NCBI RefSeq assembly: GCF_008711155.1
Contig: NZ_VUYQ01000001.1
Span: 1-64,000 of the forward strand
Length of the DNA: 64,000 bases
Source: Dechloromonas sp. CZR5
Lineage (GTDB): Bacteria; Pseudomonadota; Gammaproteobacteria; Burkholderiales; Rhodocyclaceae
Direction of reading: 5' to 3'
Below, in pieces: positions 44,271 to 53,682 of this stretch. Positions within the stretch are counted from its first letter, which is position 1; the number at the start of each line of letters is the position of its first letter. Made by a program: the position numbers and the translations under genes. The notes under the pieces are model-generated. The model ran no database searches. It saw nothing but the letters and a program-made list of their open reading frames with translations, and was not told where the DNA came from.

Positions 44271-45419
44271 TCAGTCCTTGAGCAGCATCCAGCGCCCGTC
44301 CTTCACCGTCATCATCACGCGGGCCCGTTGGTCCATGCCGTTGTGGTTCTGCGCGTTCATGTTGAAGACCCCCTGGGCGCCGACGACTTCCTTCGATTGT
44401 TCCAGTGCATCGCGCAGGGCTTCGCGGAATTCGACTGTGCCCGGCTTGGCCTTCTTCAGCGCCGTCGGGATGGCCTTCTGCAGCAGCAGGCCGGCATCGT
44501 AGGTGTTGGCGCCGAAGGTGGACATCGTGCCCGGGCCATACTTGCCTTCGTAGGCCTTGATGTAGCCCTGGGCAACCGCCTTGATCGGATTGCCGCCGGC
44601 CAGGTCGGCGGCCACCAGCATCGGGCCACCGGCCATCAGCGTACCTTCCACGGCCTTGCCGCCGATGCGGATGAAGTCATTGGTCGCCACGCCATGCGTC
44701 TGGTAGATGCGGCCCTTGTAACCTTTCTCCTGCAGGCTGGTCTGCGGCAGTACGGCCGGGCCGCCGGTGGCGGCAACCAGTACCGCATCCGGTTTGGCCG
44801 TGATGACCTTGAGCGCCTGTCCGGTGACCGATTGATCGGTGCGGTTGTAGCGTTCGCTGGCCACCATCTTCAGGCCGGCTTTCTCGGCCATGGCGCTGAA
44901 TACCTTGAACCAGTTCTCGCCGTATGGATCGTTGAAACCGATGAACCCCAGCGTCTTCACGCCGGCGGCCATCATGTGGTCGATCAGTGCCGCGGCGATC
45001 AGGTCGTCGTTCTGCGTCGTCTTGAAAACCCAGCGCTTCTTGTCGTCGAGCGGCAAAATCACGGCGGAAGACCCGACGGTCGTTACCAGCGGAATCCTCG
45101 ATTCGGCGACGAAATCGAGCATGGCCAGCGCCGCTGGCGTCGTTGTCGGGCCGATCAGCGCATCGACCTTCGATTCGGAAATCAGCTTCTTCACCCCGGT
45201 CACCGCGTTGGTCGGATCGGAGGCGTCGTCGAGCACGATGTATTCGACTTTCTGGCCGCCGATCTCGGTCGGCAGCAGCGCCACGGTATTCTTTTGCGGA
45301 ATGCCGACCACGGCCGTCGGGCCAGTCGACGAGGCGATGACACCGATCTTGATGTCCGCAGCGGCGAGGCTGCTGGCCAGTATCAGGGCGAAGAGGGTGG
45401 AAACGTTGCGCAGCTTCAA
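44271..45419 (-). CDS. Branched-chain amino acid-type ABC transporter substrate-binding protein
   Basis: A 382-residue periplasmic binding protein of the LivJ/LivK type: signal peptide (about 1-21, ending SLAAA), then IKIGVIASSTGPTAVVGIPQ, ALIGPTTTPAALAMLDFV, and IGFNDPYGENWFKVFSAMAE. No permease or ATPase gene lies nearby, so it is an orphan component. The ligand is unknown; amino acids, amides or aromatic acids are all found in the family. It has its own strong terminator. Confidence 0.9.
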   Translation of the reverse strand: MKLRNVSTLFALILASSLAAADIKIGVIASSTGPTAVVGIPQKNTVALLPTEIGGQKVEYIVLDDASDPTNAVTGVKKLISESKVDALIGPTTTPAALAMLDFVAESRIPLVTTVGSSAVILPLDDKKRWVFKTTQNDDLIAAALIDHMMAAGVKTLGFIGFNDPYGENWFKVFSAMAEKAGLKMVASERYNRTDQSVTGQALKVITAKPDAVLVAATGGPAVLPQTSLQEKGYKGRIYQTHGVATNDFIRIGGKAVEGTLMAGGPMLVAADLAGGNPIKAVAQGYIKAYEGKYGPGTMSTFGANTYDAGLLLQKAIPTALKKAKPGTVEFREALRDALEQSKEVVGAQGVFNMNAQNHNGMDQRARVMMTVKDGRWMLLKD

Positions 45420-45490
45420 GGCAATCTCCGGAGCGATAGGCGAAAGCGCAGATTATAGAGAGCGGTGTCGATATTCGGCTGACCCAAAGC

Positions 45491-45518
45491 AAAAGGCCTG
45501 CGATTTCTCGCAGGCCTT
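45491..45518 (-). terminator. Terminator after the tRNA gene
   Basis: On the minus strand AAGGCCTGCG and CGCAGGCCTT form a 10-bp stem with a 6-base loop and a TTTT tail. It lies 10 bases past the CCA end of the tRNA. Confidence 0.85.
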
Positions 45519-45528
45519 CTGGCAGGTT

Positions 45529-45605
45529 TGGTGGGCCCGCACGGACTTGAACCGTGGACCAAAGGATTATGAGTCCTCTGCTCTAACCAACTGAGCTACA
45601 GGCCC
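45529..45605 (-). tRNA. tRNA with CAU anticodon, probably Ile2 (lysidine type)
   Basis: A 77-nt cloverleaf with a 7-bp acceptor stem (GGGCCTG/CGGGCCC), D-arm TAGCTCAGTTGGTTAGAGC, anticodon loop ACTCATAATC and T-loop GTTCAAGTC, and with CCA encoded. The anticodon is CAU. AGGACTCATAATCC followed by TTTGGTC resembles E. coli tRNA-Ile2 (CAU, modified by TilS to read AUA) more than elongator Met, but elongator Met is not excluded. It begins 7 bases after the rpoD stop on the same strand. Confidence 0.92.
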
Positions 45606-45612
45606 GGAAAAC

Positions 45613-47586
45613 TTAGTTGTTGTTGGTGTCGATGAAGCTGCGCAGCTTGTCCGAGCGGGTCGGGTGGCGCAGCTTGCGCAGGGCCTTGGCTTCGATCTGG
45701 CGGATGCGCTCGCGGGTGACGTCGAATTGCTTGCCGACTTCCTCAAGGGTGTGGTCGGTGTTCATTTCGATGCCGAAGCGCATGCGTAGGACCTTGGCTT
45801 CCCTCGTCGTCAGGGTGTCGAGGATTTCCTTGGTCACGCCGCGCAGGCTGGAGTACATCGCCGCGTCGGCCGGAGCGAGCGTGGCGGAGTCTTCGATGAA
45901 GTCGCCGAGGTGGGAGTCGTCGTCGTCGCCGATCGGGGTTTCCATGGAGATCGGCTCCTTGGAAATCTTCATGATCTTGCGGATCTTGTCTTCCGGCATG
46001 TCCATCTTCTTGGCCAGCGTGGCGGGATCCGGCTCGACGCCGGTTTCCTGCAGGATCTGGCGGGAGATGCGGTTCATCTTGTTGATCGTTTCGATCATGT
46101 GAACCGGGATACGGATGGTGCGCGCCTGGTCGGCAATGGAGCGGGTGATCGCCTGGCGGATCCACCACGTGGCGTACGTGGAGAACTTGTAGCCGCGACG
46201 GTATTCGAACTTGTCCACCGCCTTCATCAGACCGATGTTGCCTTCCTGGATCAGGTCGAGGAACTGCAGGCCGCGGTTGGTGTACTTCTTGGCGATAGAG
46301 ATGACCAGGCGCAGGTTGGCCTCTGTCATTTCGCGCTTGGCGCGGCGGGCCTTGGCTTCGCCGGTGGACATCTGCTTGTTGATGTCCTTCAGTTCCTTCA
46401 GCGAGATGCCGATGCGATCCTGCAGGGCGAGCAGCTTCTTTTGTTCTTCCTTGATGTCCGGCGCGTTGCGGGTCAGGACGGCGACATAGGTCTTCGGGGC
46501 GGCCGCGACTTCGGCGTCGGCCCAGTCGAGGTTGATTTCGTTGCCCGGGAAGGACTGGATAAAGTGCGGACGCGGCATCTTGACGCGATCCACGCAGATT
46601 TGCTGGATCTTGCGTTCGCAACCGCGGACCTGCTCGACCATGCCGCGCACGCTGTCGCACAGGCGCTCGATGGAGCGCGAGGTGAAGCGGATGTTCATCA
46701 GCTCGTCGGACAGTTGCTGCAGCAGCTTGAGGTAGGCCTTGTCCTGCGAACCCTTGCTCGACAGCGCCTTCTGCATCTTGGCGTGGATGCCCTTGATGGT
46801 CTTGAAGCGCTCGAGGGCGTCGGCCTTCAGCTGCAGCAGGGAGGCTGCAGCGGCACCGCCACCACCGCCTTCGCCGTCCTCGTCCTCTTCGTCCTCTTCT
46901 TCTTCGTCAGCTTCCGGCATTTCGGCGGCCGGGGCTTCCTCGACGGCGTTCGGGTCGATCAGGCCATCGACCAGTTCGTCGATGCGCATTTCGTCGGTTT
47001 CGACCTTGGCGGCCATGTCGAGGATGTCGACGATGGTCGTCGGGCAGGCGGAAATCGCCTGGATCATGTGCTTGAGGCCTTCCTCGATGCGCTTGGCGAT
47101 CTCGATTTCGCCTTCGCGGGTGAGGAGTTCGACCGAACCCATTTCGCGCATGTACATGCGGACCGGGTCGGTGGTGCGGCCGAATTCGGAATCGACAGTG
47201 GACAGCGCCTGCTCGGCTTGCGCTTCGACTTCTTCGTCGTCGGCGGCGGCCACGGCGTTGTCGGACATCAGCAGGTCTTCGGCAGCCGGGGCTTCGTCGA
47301 AGACCTGGATGCTCATTTCGCTGAAGGTCGAGATGATCGCTTCGATGGATTCGGCGTCGACCACGTCATCCGGCAGGTGGTCGTTGATCTCGGCGTAGGT
47401 CAGGTAACCGCGCTCCTTGCCCAGCTTGATGAGGGCCTTGAGGCGCATCTTGCGCGCTTCGGCATCGAGCGGTTCCGGAGTTTCAGCCATCTGGCCCTGC
47501 AGCAGCGCCTTTTCGGCGGCCTTTTCCTTGGCCTTGCTGGCGCGAGCCTTCGGGGCTTCCTTAGCGGTGTCTTTTGCCTTAGCCAT
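45613..47586 (-). CDS. rpoD: RNA polymerase sigma factor RpoD (sigma-70)
   Basis: A 657-residue primary sigma factor. Region 1.1 is N-terminal. An acidic insert ([19 protein letters not shown]) sits in the non-conserved region. Region 2 has [20 protein letters not shown] and [20 protein letters not shown]; region 3 [18 protein letters not shown]; region 4 ends [20 protein letters not shown]. It is the housekeeping sigma. I chose ATG 47586; GTG 47592 is two codons earlier. Last protein gene of the rpsU-yqeY-dnaG-rpoD block. Confidence 0.98.
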   Translation of the reverse strand: MAKAKDTAKEAPKARASKAKEKAAEKALLQGQMAETPEPLDAEARKMRLKALIKLGKERGYLTYAEINDHLPDDVVDAESIEAIISTFSEMSIQVFDEAPAAEDLLMSDNAVAAADDEEVEAQAEQALSTVDSEFGRTTDPVRMYMREMGSVELLTREGEIEIAKRIEEGLKHMIQAISACPTTIVDILDMAAKVETDEMRIDELVDGLIDPNAVEEAPAAEMPEADEEEEDEEDEDGEGGGGGAAAASLLQLKADALERFKTIKGIHAKMQKALSSKGSQDKAYLKLLQQLSDELMNIRFTSRSIERLCDSVRGMVEQVRGCERKIQQICVDRVKMPRPHFIQSFPGNEINLDWADAEVAAAPKTYVAVLTRNAPDIKEEQKKLLALQDRIGISLKELKDINKQMSTGEAKARRAKREMTEANLRLVISIAKKYTNRGLQFLDLIQEGNIGLMKAVDKFEYRRGYKFSTYATWWIRQAITRSIADQARTIRIPVHMIETINKMNRISRQILQETGVEPDPATLAKKMDMPEDKIRKIMKISKEPISMETPIGDDDDSHLGDFIEDSATLAPADAAMYSSLRGVTKEILDTLTTREAKVLRMRFGIEMNTDHTLEEVGKQFDVTRERIRQIEAKALRKLRHPTRSDKLRSFIDTNNN

Positions 47587-47632
47587 GAACACGATCCATA
47601 GAATTCGAGAAAACCGTAGATTTTACCACAAC

Positions 47633-49369
47633 TTAGCTACGATTCGCCTTGGTGGTGAGGAACTGAATGTAGGCCTGTTTTTCCGCGGCGCTCAGGCCCG
47701 CTACGCCGAATTGCTGTGCTTTGCGTTGCAATTCATCGAACGCCCGTTTTTCGTCGCCTTCCTGGAGTTTTTCCAGAGTGTCCCGGAATTCGGCGTCCGC
47801 GCCTTCTTCGTCAAACGGCAGGCCAAGAAGTTCCGAGGCCGCGTGTTCGATTACGCTTTCTTCGGGCAGGCCGCGCAGTTGTTCGCGCAGGGCGGCGTAG
47901 CTGACGGCCTCCGCGCTGGCGGAAACCAGTTGGTGCAGGCGCGTCAATGCCGGGCGTTCCGGGGTGTCGGGAAGCAGCGCAATCGGCAACTGACGGGCGA
48001 GTTGCGGCTTGTGCAGCACGATGCGCAGCAGATTGCGGGTCAGCGAAGGGGCGGTGCGCTTGGCCCTGGCCGGCGGTGCCGGCGTGTAGGACTTCAGTTC
48101 GCAGAGGCGCTCGACTTCGGGTTGGGCAAAGCCGCTGGCCTCGGCCAGGCGCTTGACCAGTTGCAGGCGGAGCAGCGGCGTCGGCAACTTGAGCAGCAGG
48201 GGCTTGGCTTCGTAGATCAGGCGGGCTTTGCCTTCTGAGCTGGTCAGGTCGCAGCGCTGGGCCAGTTCGCGCAGCAGGAAGTCGGATAGCGGCATGGCCT
48301 GGGCGACCATCCGGTCGAATTCCGGCTTGCCGTATTCGCGGATGAAACTGTCCGGGTCGTGCTCGGCGGGCAGGAATACGAAGCCGATCTGCTTGTTGTC
48401 GGCCAGTGCTTCAAGGGCATTTTCCAGCGCGCGCCAAGCGGCCTTGCGGCCGGCGTTGTCGCCGTCAAAGGAGAAAACGATGCGGTCGACCTGGCGCAGC
48501 AGTTTCTGGACGTGCGTTGGCGTGGTGGCCGTGCCCAGCGTCGCGACAGCATTGCCGACGCCGTTCTGCGACAGCGCGATGACGTCCATGTAGCCTTCGG
48601 TGACGATGGCTGTGTTCGTCTCGCGCAGCGCCTGTCGGGCCTGCGGCAGGCCAAACAGTTCGCGACCCTTCTCGAAGAGCGGCGTTTCCGGCGAGTTCAG
48701 GTATTTCGGTTCGCCCTGATCGATGATGCGGCCGCCGAAGGCGATGATCTCGCCCTTCGGATTGACGATGGGGATCATCAGTCGGTCGCGGAAACGGTCG
48801 TAGCGACGGCCGGCCTCGTTCTCGATGATCAGGCCGGCGACTTTCAGTTCATCGGCGTTGTAATCAGGGAATACGGCTTCGAGATTCTGCCAGCCATCCG
48901 GTGCGTAACCGATGCCGAAGCGAGCGGCCACTTCGCCGGAAAGCCCCCGTTTTTTGCAATATTCGATGGCGCGCGGTGAAGCCTTGAGCTGGGCCTTGTA
49001 GTAGGCGGCGGCGCGGGCCATGACCTCGATCAGCGTGCGGGTCTGGCCCGGTTTTTCGTCATGGAAGCTGCGCCCCTCGCTTTCCGGGACTGTCATGCCG
49101 GCGCGGCTGGCCAGTTCCTGGACGGCATCGACGAAGCCCATGCCCTGGTATTCCATGACGAAGCCGATGGCCGTGCCGTGCGCGCCGCAGCCGAAGCAGT
49201 GGTAGAACTGCTTGGTCGGGCTGACCGTGAAGGACGGCGATTTCTCGTTGTGGAAAGGGCAACAGGCGGCGTAGTTGGCGCCCGCCTTCTTGAGCGGCAC
49301 GTAGCTGTCCACCAGGTCGACGATGTCGACCCGGGCCAGCAAATCCTGGATGAACGACTCCGGGATCAT
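47633..49369 (-). CDS. dnaG: DNA primase
   Basis: A 578-residue primase. The CHC2 zinc finger is in CPFHNEKSPSFTVSPTKQ followed by FYHCFGCGAHG. The catalytic core and TOPRIM fold have TEGYMDVIALSQ, FDGDNAGRKAAWRALE. The C-terminal DnaB-binding domain (about 450-578) closes the protein. It makes RNA primers for replication. It lies 9 bases after yqeY and 46 bases before rpoD. Confidence 0.97.
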   Translation of the reverse strand: MIPESFIQDLLARVDIVDLVDSYVPLKKAGANYAACCPFHNEKSPSFTVSPTKQFYHCFGCGAHGTAIGFVMEYQGMGFVDAVQELASRAGMTVPESEGRSFHDEKPGQTRTLIEVMARAAAYYKAQLKASPRAIEYCKKRGLSGEVAARFGIGYAPDGWQNLEAVFPDYNADELKVAGLIIENEAGRRYDRFRDRLMIPIVNPKGEIIAFGGRIIDQGEPKYLNSPETPLFEKGRELFGLPQARQALRETNTAIVTEGYMDVIALSQNGVGNAVATLGTATTPTHVQKLLRQVDRIVFSFDGDNAGRKAAWRALENALEALADNKQIGFVFLPAEHDPDSFIREYGKPEFDRMVAQAMPLSDFLLRELAQRCDLTSSEGKARLIYEAKPLLLKLPTPLLRLQLVKRLAEASGFAQPEVERLCELKSYTPAPPARAKRTAPSLTRNLLRIVLHKPQLARQLPIALLPDTPERPALTRLHQLVSASAEAVSYAALREQLRGLPEESVIEHAASELLGLPFDEEGADAEFRDTLEKLQEGDEKRAFDELQRKAQQFGVAGLSAAEKQAYIQFLTTKANRS

Positions 49370-49378
49370 GATGCGCGA

Positions 49379-49825
49379 TTAGCCGGCGAGCGCGGCCTTG
49401 ACCAGCTTGGAAACCTCGGCCATGTCGGCCTTGCCGGCGAGTTGCGGCTTGAGCACGCCCATCAGCTTGCCCATGTCGGCCGGGCCCTTGGCGCCGGTTT
49501 GTGCCACGGCGGCGGCCACGGCGGCGGCGACTTCCTCGTTGCTCATTTTTTCGGGCAGGTAGGCGGAGAGGATTTCGATCTCGGCCTTTTCGATGTCGGC
49601 CAAGTCCTGTCGATTGGCGGCTTCGTACTGGGTCACGCTGTCCTTGCGCTGCTTGACCAGCTTTTCGATGACGGCGGCGACGGCGGCGTCGTCGAGTTCG
49701 ATGCGCTCGTCGACTTCCTTCTGCTTGATCGCGGCGGTGAGCAGGCGGATGGCGGACAGCTTGGCCGCTTCCTTGGCCTTCATGGCCGACTTCATGTCTT
49801 CGGTGATGCGTGCTTTGAGGCTCAT
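49379..49825 (-). CDS. yqeY: GatB/YqeY domain protein
   Basis: A 148-residue helical protein of the YqeY family, similar to the tail domain of the tRNA amidotransferase subunit GatB: MSLKARITEDMKSAMKAKEA, then LAGKADMAEVSKLVKAALAG at the end and QTGAKGPADMGKLMGVLKPQ. It sits in its standard place between rpsU and dnaG. The function is unproved; a role in tRNA-linked processes is inferred from the family. Confidence 0.93.
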   Translation of the reverse strand: MSLKARITEDMKSAMKAKEAAKLSAIRLLTAAIKQKEVDERIELDDAAVAAVIEKLVKQRKDSVTQYEAANRQDLADIEKAEIEILSAYLPEKMSNEEVAAAVAAAVAQTGAKGPADMGKLMGVLKPQLAGKADMAEVSKLVKAALAG

Positions 49826-49858
49826 GGGCTTATTTGGGGTTCCGGCGAAGATAAAACG

Positions 49859-49891
49859 AAAAAAGCCGCCGGCTTTTAGGGGCTGGCGGCT
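49859..49891 (-). terminator. Attenuator-like terminator between rpsU and yqeY
   Basis: On the minus strand AGCCGCC and GGCGGCT pair around a 14-base loop and are followed by TTTTTT. It would cut most transcripts after rpsU, as in the E. coli operon, giving more S21 than primase and sigma. Confidence 0.8.
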
Positions 49892-49916
49892 CTTTGATGC
49901 TACGAAGGCTTACTGA

Positions 49917-50129
49917 TCAGTAAAGCTTCGGCGGCAGGGTCAGGCTACGGAGGCGCTTGTGCTGGCGTTTGACGGCAGCGGCAGCCTTACGCTTGCGCTC
50001 GGTCGTGGGCTTTTCGTAAAACTCACGGGCACGCAGCTCGGTCAGGAGACCAGTCTTTTCGACGGTGCGCTTGAAGCGGCGGATGGCCACCTCGAACGGT
50101 TCGTTTTCCTTGACGCGAATGTTCGGCAT
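49917..50129 (-). CDS. rpsU: 30S ribosomal protein S21
   Basis: A 70-residue basic protein ([20 protein letters not shown], tail [17 protein letters not shown]), matching bacterial S21 in full. ATG 50129 follows a strong AAGGGGGTGA site. First gene of the macromolecular-synthesis operon. Confidence 0.98.
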   Translation of the reverse strand: MPNIRVKENEPFEVAIRRFKRTVEKTGLLTELRAREFYEKPTTERKRKAAAAVKRQHKRLRSLTLPPKLY

Positions 50130-50219
50130 GTAATTCACCCCCTTCCGTTAGGCGCCTGCCAGGTCAAGTAAACGGCAGTGCGCGCAAAATTGTTTCCGCT
50201 GGTTTGCGGAGAGCCGAAC

Positions 50220-50249
50220 ATTCTAAGCGAGAAAACCCTTTTGCATCAA
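50220..50249 (-). promoter_or_regulatory. Sigma-70 promoter of the rpsU operon
   Basis: On the minus strand TTGATG (50249-50244), an 18-base spacer and TAGAAT (50225-50220), about 90 bases before rpsU. Both boxes match the consensus in 4-5 of 6 bases. Confidence 0.75.
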
Positions 50250-50266
50250 GTGGTAAAATAGGCGGC

Positions 50267-51295
50267 ATGTTGATCCTCGGCGTCGAATCCTCCTGCGACG
50301 AAACCGGCATTGCGCTGTACGACAGCGAAGCCGGTCTTCTTTCCCATGCCCTGCATTCCCAGGTGGCGATGCACGCCGAGTACGGCGGCGTCGTGCCGGA
50401 ACTTGCCTCGCGCGACCATATCAGGCGAGTCGTGCCGCTGCTGCGCGAAGCCTTGGGGCGGGCCGGCAAGCATTTTGACGACATCGATGCCGTGGCCTAC
50501 ACGCGGGGGCCGGGGCTGGCCGGTGCGCTGCTGGTCGGTTGCGCCTTTGCCGAAGCGCTGGCGCTGGCCATCGCCAAGCCGACCATTCCCGTGCATCACC
50601 TTGAAGGCCATCTGCTGTCGCCGCTGCTGTCGAGCGACCCGCCGACCTTCCCGTTCGTCGCCTTGCTGGTATCGGGTGGCCACACGCAATTGATGAAAGT
50701 GACCGGCGTCGGCGAATACGAGTTGCTCGGCGAAACGCTGGACGATGCGGCCGGCGAGGCTTTTGACAAGAGCGCCAAGCTGCTCGGTCTGCCTTATCCG
50801 GGCGGTGCCTTGCTGTCGAAGCTGGCCGAGACGGGAACATCTGGTGTCTACGAGTTGCCGCGCCCGATGCTGCACTCAGGCGACCTGAGTTTCAGCTTTT
50901 CCGGCCTGAAGACGGCCGTGCTGACATTGGTCCGCGAACAGGGCGAAAACTTGAGCGACACCTTTAGGGCCGATGCGGCGCGGGCGTTCCAGGAAGCCAT
51001 CGTCGAGGTGCTGGTCAAGAAGTCGCTGAAGGCCATGAAGCAGACCGGCCTGAAGCAACTGGTCGTGGCCGGCGGCGTCGGCGCCAACAAGCAGTTGCGT
51101 GCCACGTTGAATGACGAAGCGAAGCGCAAACGTTTCCGCGTCTATTACCCGGAACTCGAATTCTGCACCGACAACGGCGCCATGATTGCGCTGGCCGGCT
51201 GCCTGCGCCTGCAGGCTGGAACACCGTCCAAACCGGCCGGCGAATTCTCGGTCCTGCCGCGCTGGCCTTTGATGGAGATGTCGGCCACGCGGTGA
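50267..51295 (+). CDS. tsaD: tRNA N6-adenosine threonylcarbamoyltransferase TsaD
   Basis: A 342-residue Kae1/TsaD enzyme that forms t6A37 in ANN-decoding tRNAs. Diagnostic: [16 protein letters not shown], the metal-binding HxExH-like [44 protein letters not shown] and [15 protein letters not shown] 50267 is chosen; the upstream extension to 50204 runs through the divergent rpsU promoter. A TAAAAT box lies 8 bases before the start. Confidence 0.97.
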   Translation: MLILGVESSCDETGIALYDSEAGLLSHALHSQVAMHAEYGGVVPELASRDHIRRVVPLLREALGRAGKHFDDIDAVAYTRGPGLAGALLVGCAFAEALALAIAKPTIPVHHLEGHLLSPLLSSDPPTFPFVALLVSGGHTQLMKVTGVGEYELLGETLDDAAGEAFDKSAKLLGLPYPGGALLSKLAETGTSGVYELPRPMLHSGDLSFSFSGLKTAVLTLVREQGENLSDTFRADAARAFQEAIVEVLVKKSLKAMKQTGLKQLVVAGGVGANKQLRATLNDEAKRKRFRVYYPELEFCTDNGAMIALAGCLRLQAGTPSKPAGEFSVLPRWPLMEMSATR

Positions 51296-51303
51296 ATGCT
51301 GCC

Positions 51304-51885
51304 TCAGTCATCACCGATTTGCGTGATGAACTCGCCGCTGTAGCGAAACAGTTCGCCGAACAGCGGGTGCGTTAGCCGGAAGTCCATGGCGAAGCGCCGT
51401 TCGTCGAGCGCTCGCTCGATGATGGTGGTGTGACCGAGCACCAGCCATTCGGGAATCGGCAGGCGCCAGCCCCCGAATCGGGCCACGAAGCGGATGCCGC
51501 GATAATGCAGTTGGTCGCCGACCACATAGGGCAGCATTTGCAGCCCGAGCACCGGATTGACGTATTCGATCAATGTGCCGTTGTCGCCGGGCTCCCAGAT
51601 GCTGTCGAAACGTATGCTTTCCCCGTCGGCGAAGCGTATGGTGCGCTGCCAGAATTGACGCTCACCGGCCACCCGCTTGTCGACCGTGGTCGCAATGCGC
51701 TGACCGCCGCGCGGGACAAGGGCTCCAAGGCGATGCAGCAGGCGTAGCCACGGGCGCATGGCGGCGGGGAAGGCGATGTCCAGCCAGCCGCTGTCGCGTG
51801 TCGTGCCGTGCCGGTAGTGGGCGCGCAGGGCAGGTGGCAGTTTGGCGAAATCGTCGCCAAGGGCGGTTTGCATCGGGCTGTTCAT
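51304..51885 (-). CDS. DUF4166 family protein
   Basis: A 193-residue protein, recognised from FAKLPPALRAHYRHGTTRDS, ERQFWQRTIRFADGESIRFD and RLTHPLFGELFRYSGEFI near the end. DUF4166 is often found fused to or next to saccharopine-dehydrogenase-like or epimerase genes. No enzyme activity is known. ATG 51885 has GGAGA before it and overlaps the DUF2269 stop by 4 bases. Confidence 0.87.
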   Translation of the reverse strand: MNSPMQTALGDDFAKLPPALRAHYRHGTTRDSGWLDIAFPAAMRPWLRLLHRLGALVPRGGQRIATTVDKRVAGERQFWQRTIRFADGESIRFDSIWEPGDNGTLIEYVNPVLGLQMLPYVVGDQLHYRGIRFVARFGGWRLPIPEWLVLGHTTIIERALDERRFAMDFRLTHPLFGELFRYSGEFITQIGDD

Positions 51886-52361
51886 TGGAATTCTCCAGGG
51901 GTGTGCTTGAAAACCATCAGGGCAACGACCAGGACCATGGCGCCGAAGGCCGGGACGCCGAGCCAGAACCAGTGTCGGGCCATACGCCAATAGGCTGGTG
52001 GCAGGGGCGTGCCGGCTGCCAGGGCGTCGGCGGCGAGGTCGCGCATGCGGATCTGCAACCAGACCACCGGTAGCCAGCAGGCGCCGGCCAGCGCGTAAAG
52101 GCCGAGGCTGGTGGCGACCCAGGGCGTACTCACGGGCAAGCCGAGCAGATGGAGCATCCACAGGCCGCTGAGCGGCTGGAAGATGACGGTCGGGGTCGTG
52201 AAGCACCAGTCGGCCAGCACGACATGGCGATTGGTGACGGCGATATGCGCCAGTACGCCGCTGCGATCGGCCATCCATTTGTAGAAGGCACTCCCCAGCC
52301 CGGTGCCGAAAAGCAGCACCATGCTGAGAATGTGCAGGGTCTTGATCAGCGTGTAGTCCAT
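51882..52361 (-). CDS. DUF2269 family membrane protein
   Basis: A 159-residue protein with four membrane helices: MDYTLIKTLHILSMVLLFGT, then ADWCFTTPTVIFQPLSGLWM with conserved Pro, Gly and Trp, YALAGACWLPVVWLQIRMRD and a C-terminal helix FGAMVLVVALMVFKHTPGEF. DUF2269 proteins are of unknown function, perhaps heme-linked. Start at 52361 with a perfect AGGAGG. Co-translated with the genes on both sides. Confidence 0.88.
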   Translation of the reverse strand: MDYTLIKTLHILSMVLLFGTGLGSAFYKWMADRSGVLAHIAVTNRHVVLADWCFTTPTVIFQPLSGLWMLHLLGLPVSTPWVATSLGLYALAGACWLPVVWLQIRMRDLAADALAAGTPLPPAYWRMARHWFWLGVPAFGAMVLVVALMVFKHTPGEFQ

Positions 52362-53218
52362 GAAAGGGCCTCCTGGGCATCGAGAAAGAAAAACTCGGGG
52401 GAAAAATCCAGTGGCGCGCGGCCAAGAAAGTCGGCGAGTGGCGCAGGATCGGCGTGATAGCCCTTGAGCAGCATGCGCAGGTTGTCCGGCTGGCAAAGCG
52501 GATGGACATGGCGCAGGTACTGAAAAGCGCTCATCACCCAATGGATCGGGATGGGCAGGGTGCAGCCGGGGCCAAGGCCCTGAGCAGCTCGCATGCGTTC
52601 GAGCCAGGCGGCGAAGGTGACGGTTTTGTTGCCGACGATATCGATGGTCTGGCCGGGCGCCGGACTATCCAGGCAGCGCCGGACGCAAGCGACGACATCG
52701 GCGATATGGACCGGCTGCAAGGCCTGCTGGCCATCGCCGATGAGCGGTATCACTGGCCAGCTGGCCAGACGCAGGAAAAATTCGGCGCTGCCGCCTCCCC
52801 GGCCGTAGATCAGCGATGGGCGGAGGATGAAGCTGTCCGGATCGAGGGCGCGCAAGGCCTCGTCGGCAGCCCGCTTGCTCAGGTGATAGGCGGAAAAGGC
52901 CGTCTCGTCGGCACCCAGCGCGGAGATCTGGATGACACGCCGAATCCCGGCATCGGCGCAGGCGGTAAAGAGCGCGATGGGGGCATCACGGTGCAACGGC
53001 GCGAAGGGTTGCTGCCGGGTCTCCCTGATGATGCCGACGCTGTTGATCACGGCGTCGATGCCGCGCAGGGATGGCAACCAGTTGGCCGGGGCGGTCGTGT
53101 GCCGGAAGTCGATGCCGGTTTGCCGGGACAACGGAACGATACGATGACCGGCTTGCGACAGGACGGCTGCGATATTGCGACCGATGAAGCCGCTGGCGCC
53201 GGTGAGCAGGATGTTCAT
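52346..53218 (-). CDS. NAD-dependent epimerase/dehydratase family (SDR) protein
   Basis: A 290-residue extended SDR enzyme. It begins MNILLTGASGFIGRNIAAVL with the GxxGxxG dinucleotide motif, has the Tyr-x3-Lys pair in SAYHLSKRAADEALRAL, and PSLIYGRGGGSAEFFLRLAS. Similar to NDUFA9-like or complex I-associated SDRs, but the substrate is unknown. It overlaps its neighbours on both sides, so it belongs to the AraC-linked operon. Confidence 0.87.
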   Translation of the reverse strand: MNILLTGASGFIGRNIAAVLSQAGHRIVPLSRQTGIDFRHTTAPANWLPSLRGIDAVINSVGIIRETRQQPFAPLHRDAPIALFTACADAGIRRVIQISALGADETAFSAYHLSKRAADEALRALDPDSFILRPSLIYGRGGGSAEFFLRLASWPVIPLIGDGQQALQPVHIADVVACVRRCLDSPAPGQTIDIVGNKTVTFAAWLERMRAAQGLGPGCTLPIPIHWVMSAFQYLRHVHPLCQPDNLRMLLKGYHADPAPLADFLGRAPLDFSPEFFFLDAQEALSWTTR

Positions 53219-53559
53219 GGCGCACTCCGGAAGGTGTCGGCGATATCGATAAAACGTCCGAGTCGCTTGCCAACGAGCCACAAGCCGATCAGCAGCCCGC
53301 CCAGGGTGGCAATCAGGCCATAGCGCAGTTTGGCCATCAGGTCGGCGCTGCCGATGAAGAGATCGAGGAGCAGGACGCAGAGCAGGGGCGCGAGGGCGAG
53401 CATCAGCTGTGTATAGCAACGCCAGAAATGGGCGGAGGCTTCGTCCGGACACAAGCGATTGAGCAGCCCGGCGAGAGGCTGGCTCAGAAAGCGCAGGATG
53501 GCCAGACTGAGCAGGACGCTCAGCAGGCATTCAAGCAACAGGGGGAAGGGATCGATCAT
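53215..53559 (-). CDS. DoxX-like small membrane protein
   Basis: A 114-residue protein with three to four helices (LLLECLLSVLLSLAILRFLS, LMLALAPLLCVLLLDLFIGS, YGLIATLGGLLIGLWLVGKR). I cannot place it firmly; DoxX-like is the nearest impression. First gene of the four-gene operon after a GGAGA site. Confidence 0.72.
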   Translation of the reverse strand: MIDPFPLLLECLLSVLLSLAILRFLSQPLAGLLNRLCPDEASAHFWRCYTQLMLALAPLLCVLLLDLFIGSADLMAKLRYGLIATLGGLLIGLWLVGKRLGRFIDIADTFRSAP

Positions 53560-53617
53560 GACAGTCTCCGGCGATGGGGGATGACTGCCATTTCAGCGTT
53601 TGGGGCCGCTCAGGGCT

Positions 53618-53667
53618 TCCGTTTGGATCGAAACGGAGCGAAATGTGATTCCGGAATGATCATTCCG
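53618..53667. promoter_or_regulatory. Two inverted repeats before the DUF2269/SDR operon
   Basis: TCCGTTT-N6-AAACGGA (53618-53637) and the perfect 16-base palindrome CGGAATGATCATTCCG (53652-53667) lie 15 and 59 bases from the AraC stop and operon start region. No T-run follows on the minus strand, so they are not a terminator for the araC-type gene. Operator sites are more likely. Confidence 0.55.
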
Positions 53668-53682
53668 AAGAAAAAACGAACC

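Noticed and set aside
51304..52509. 401-codon reading of the DUF4166 frame
   Set aside because: The first 200 codons are a shadow of DUF2269. The family starts at ATG 51885, which has a ribosome site.
53652..53667. Palindrome as terminator of the AraC gene
   Set aside because: The T-run lies before, not after, the palindrome on the minus strand.
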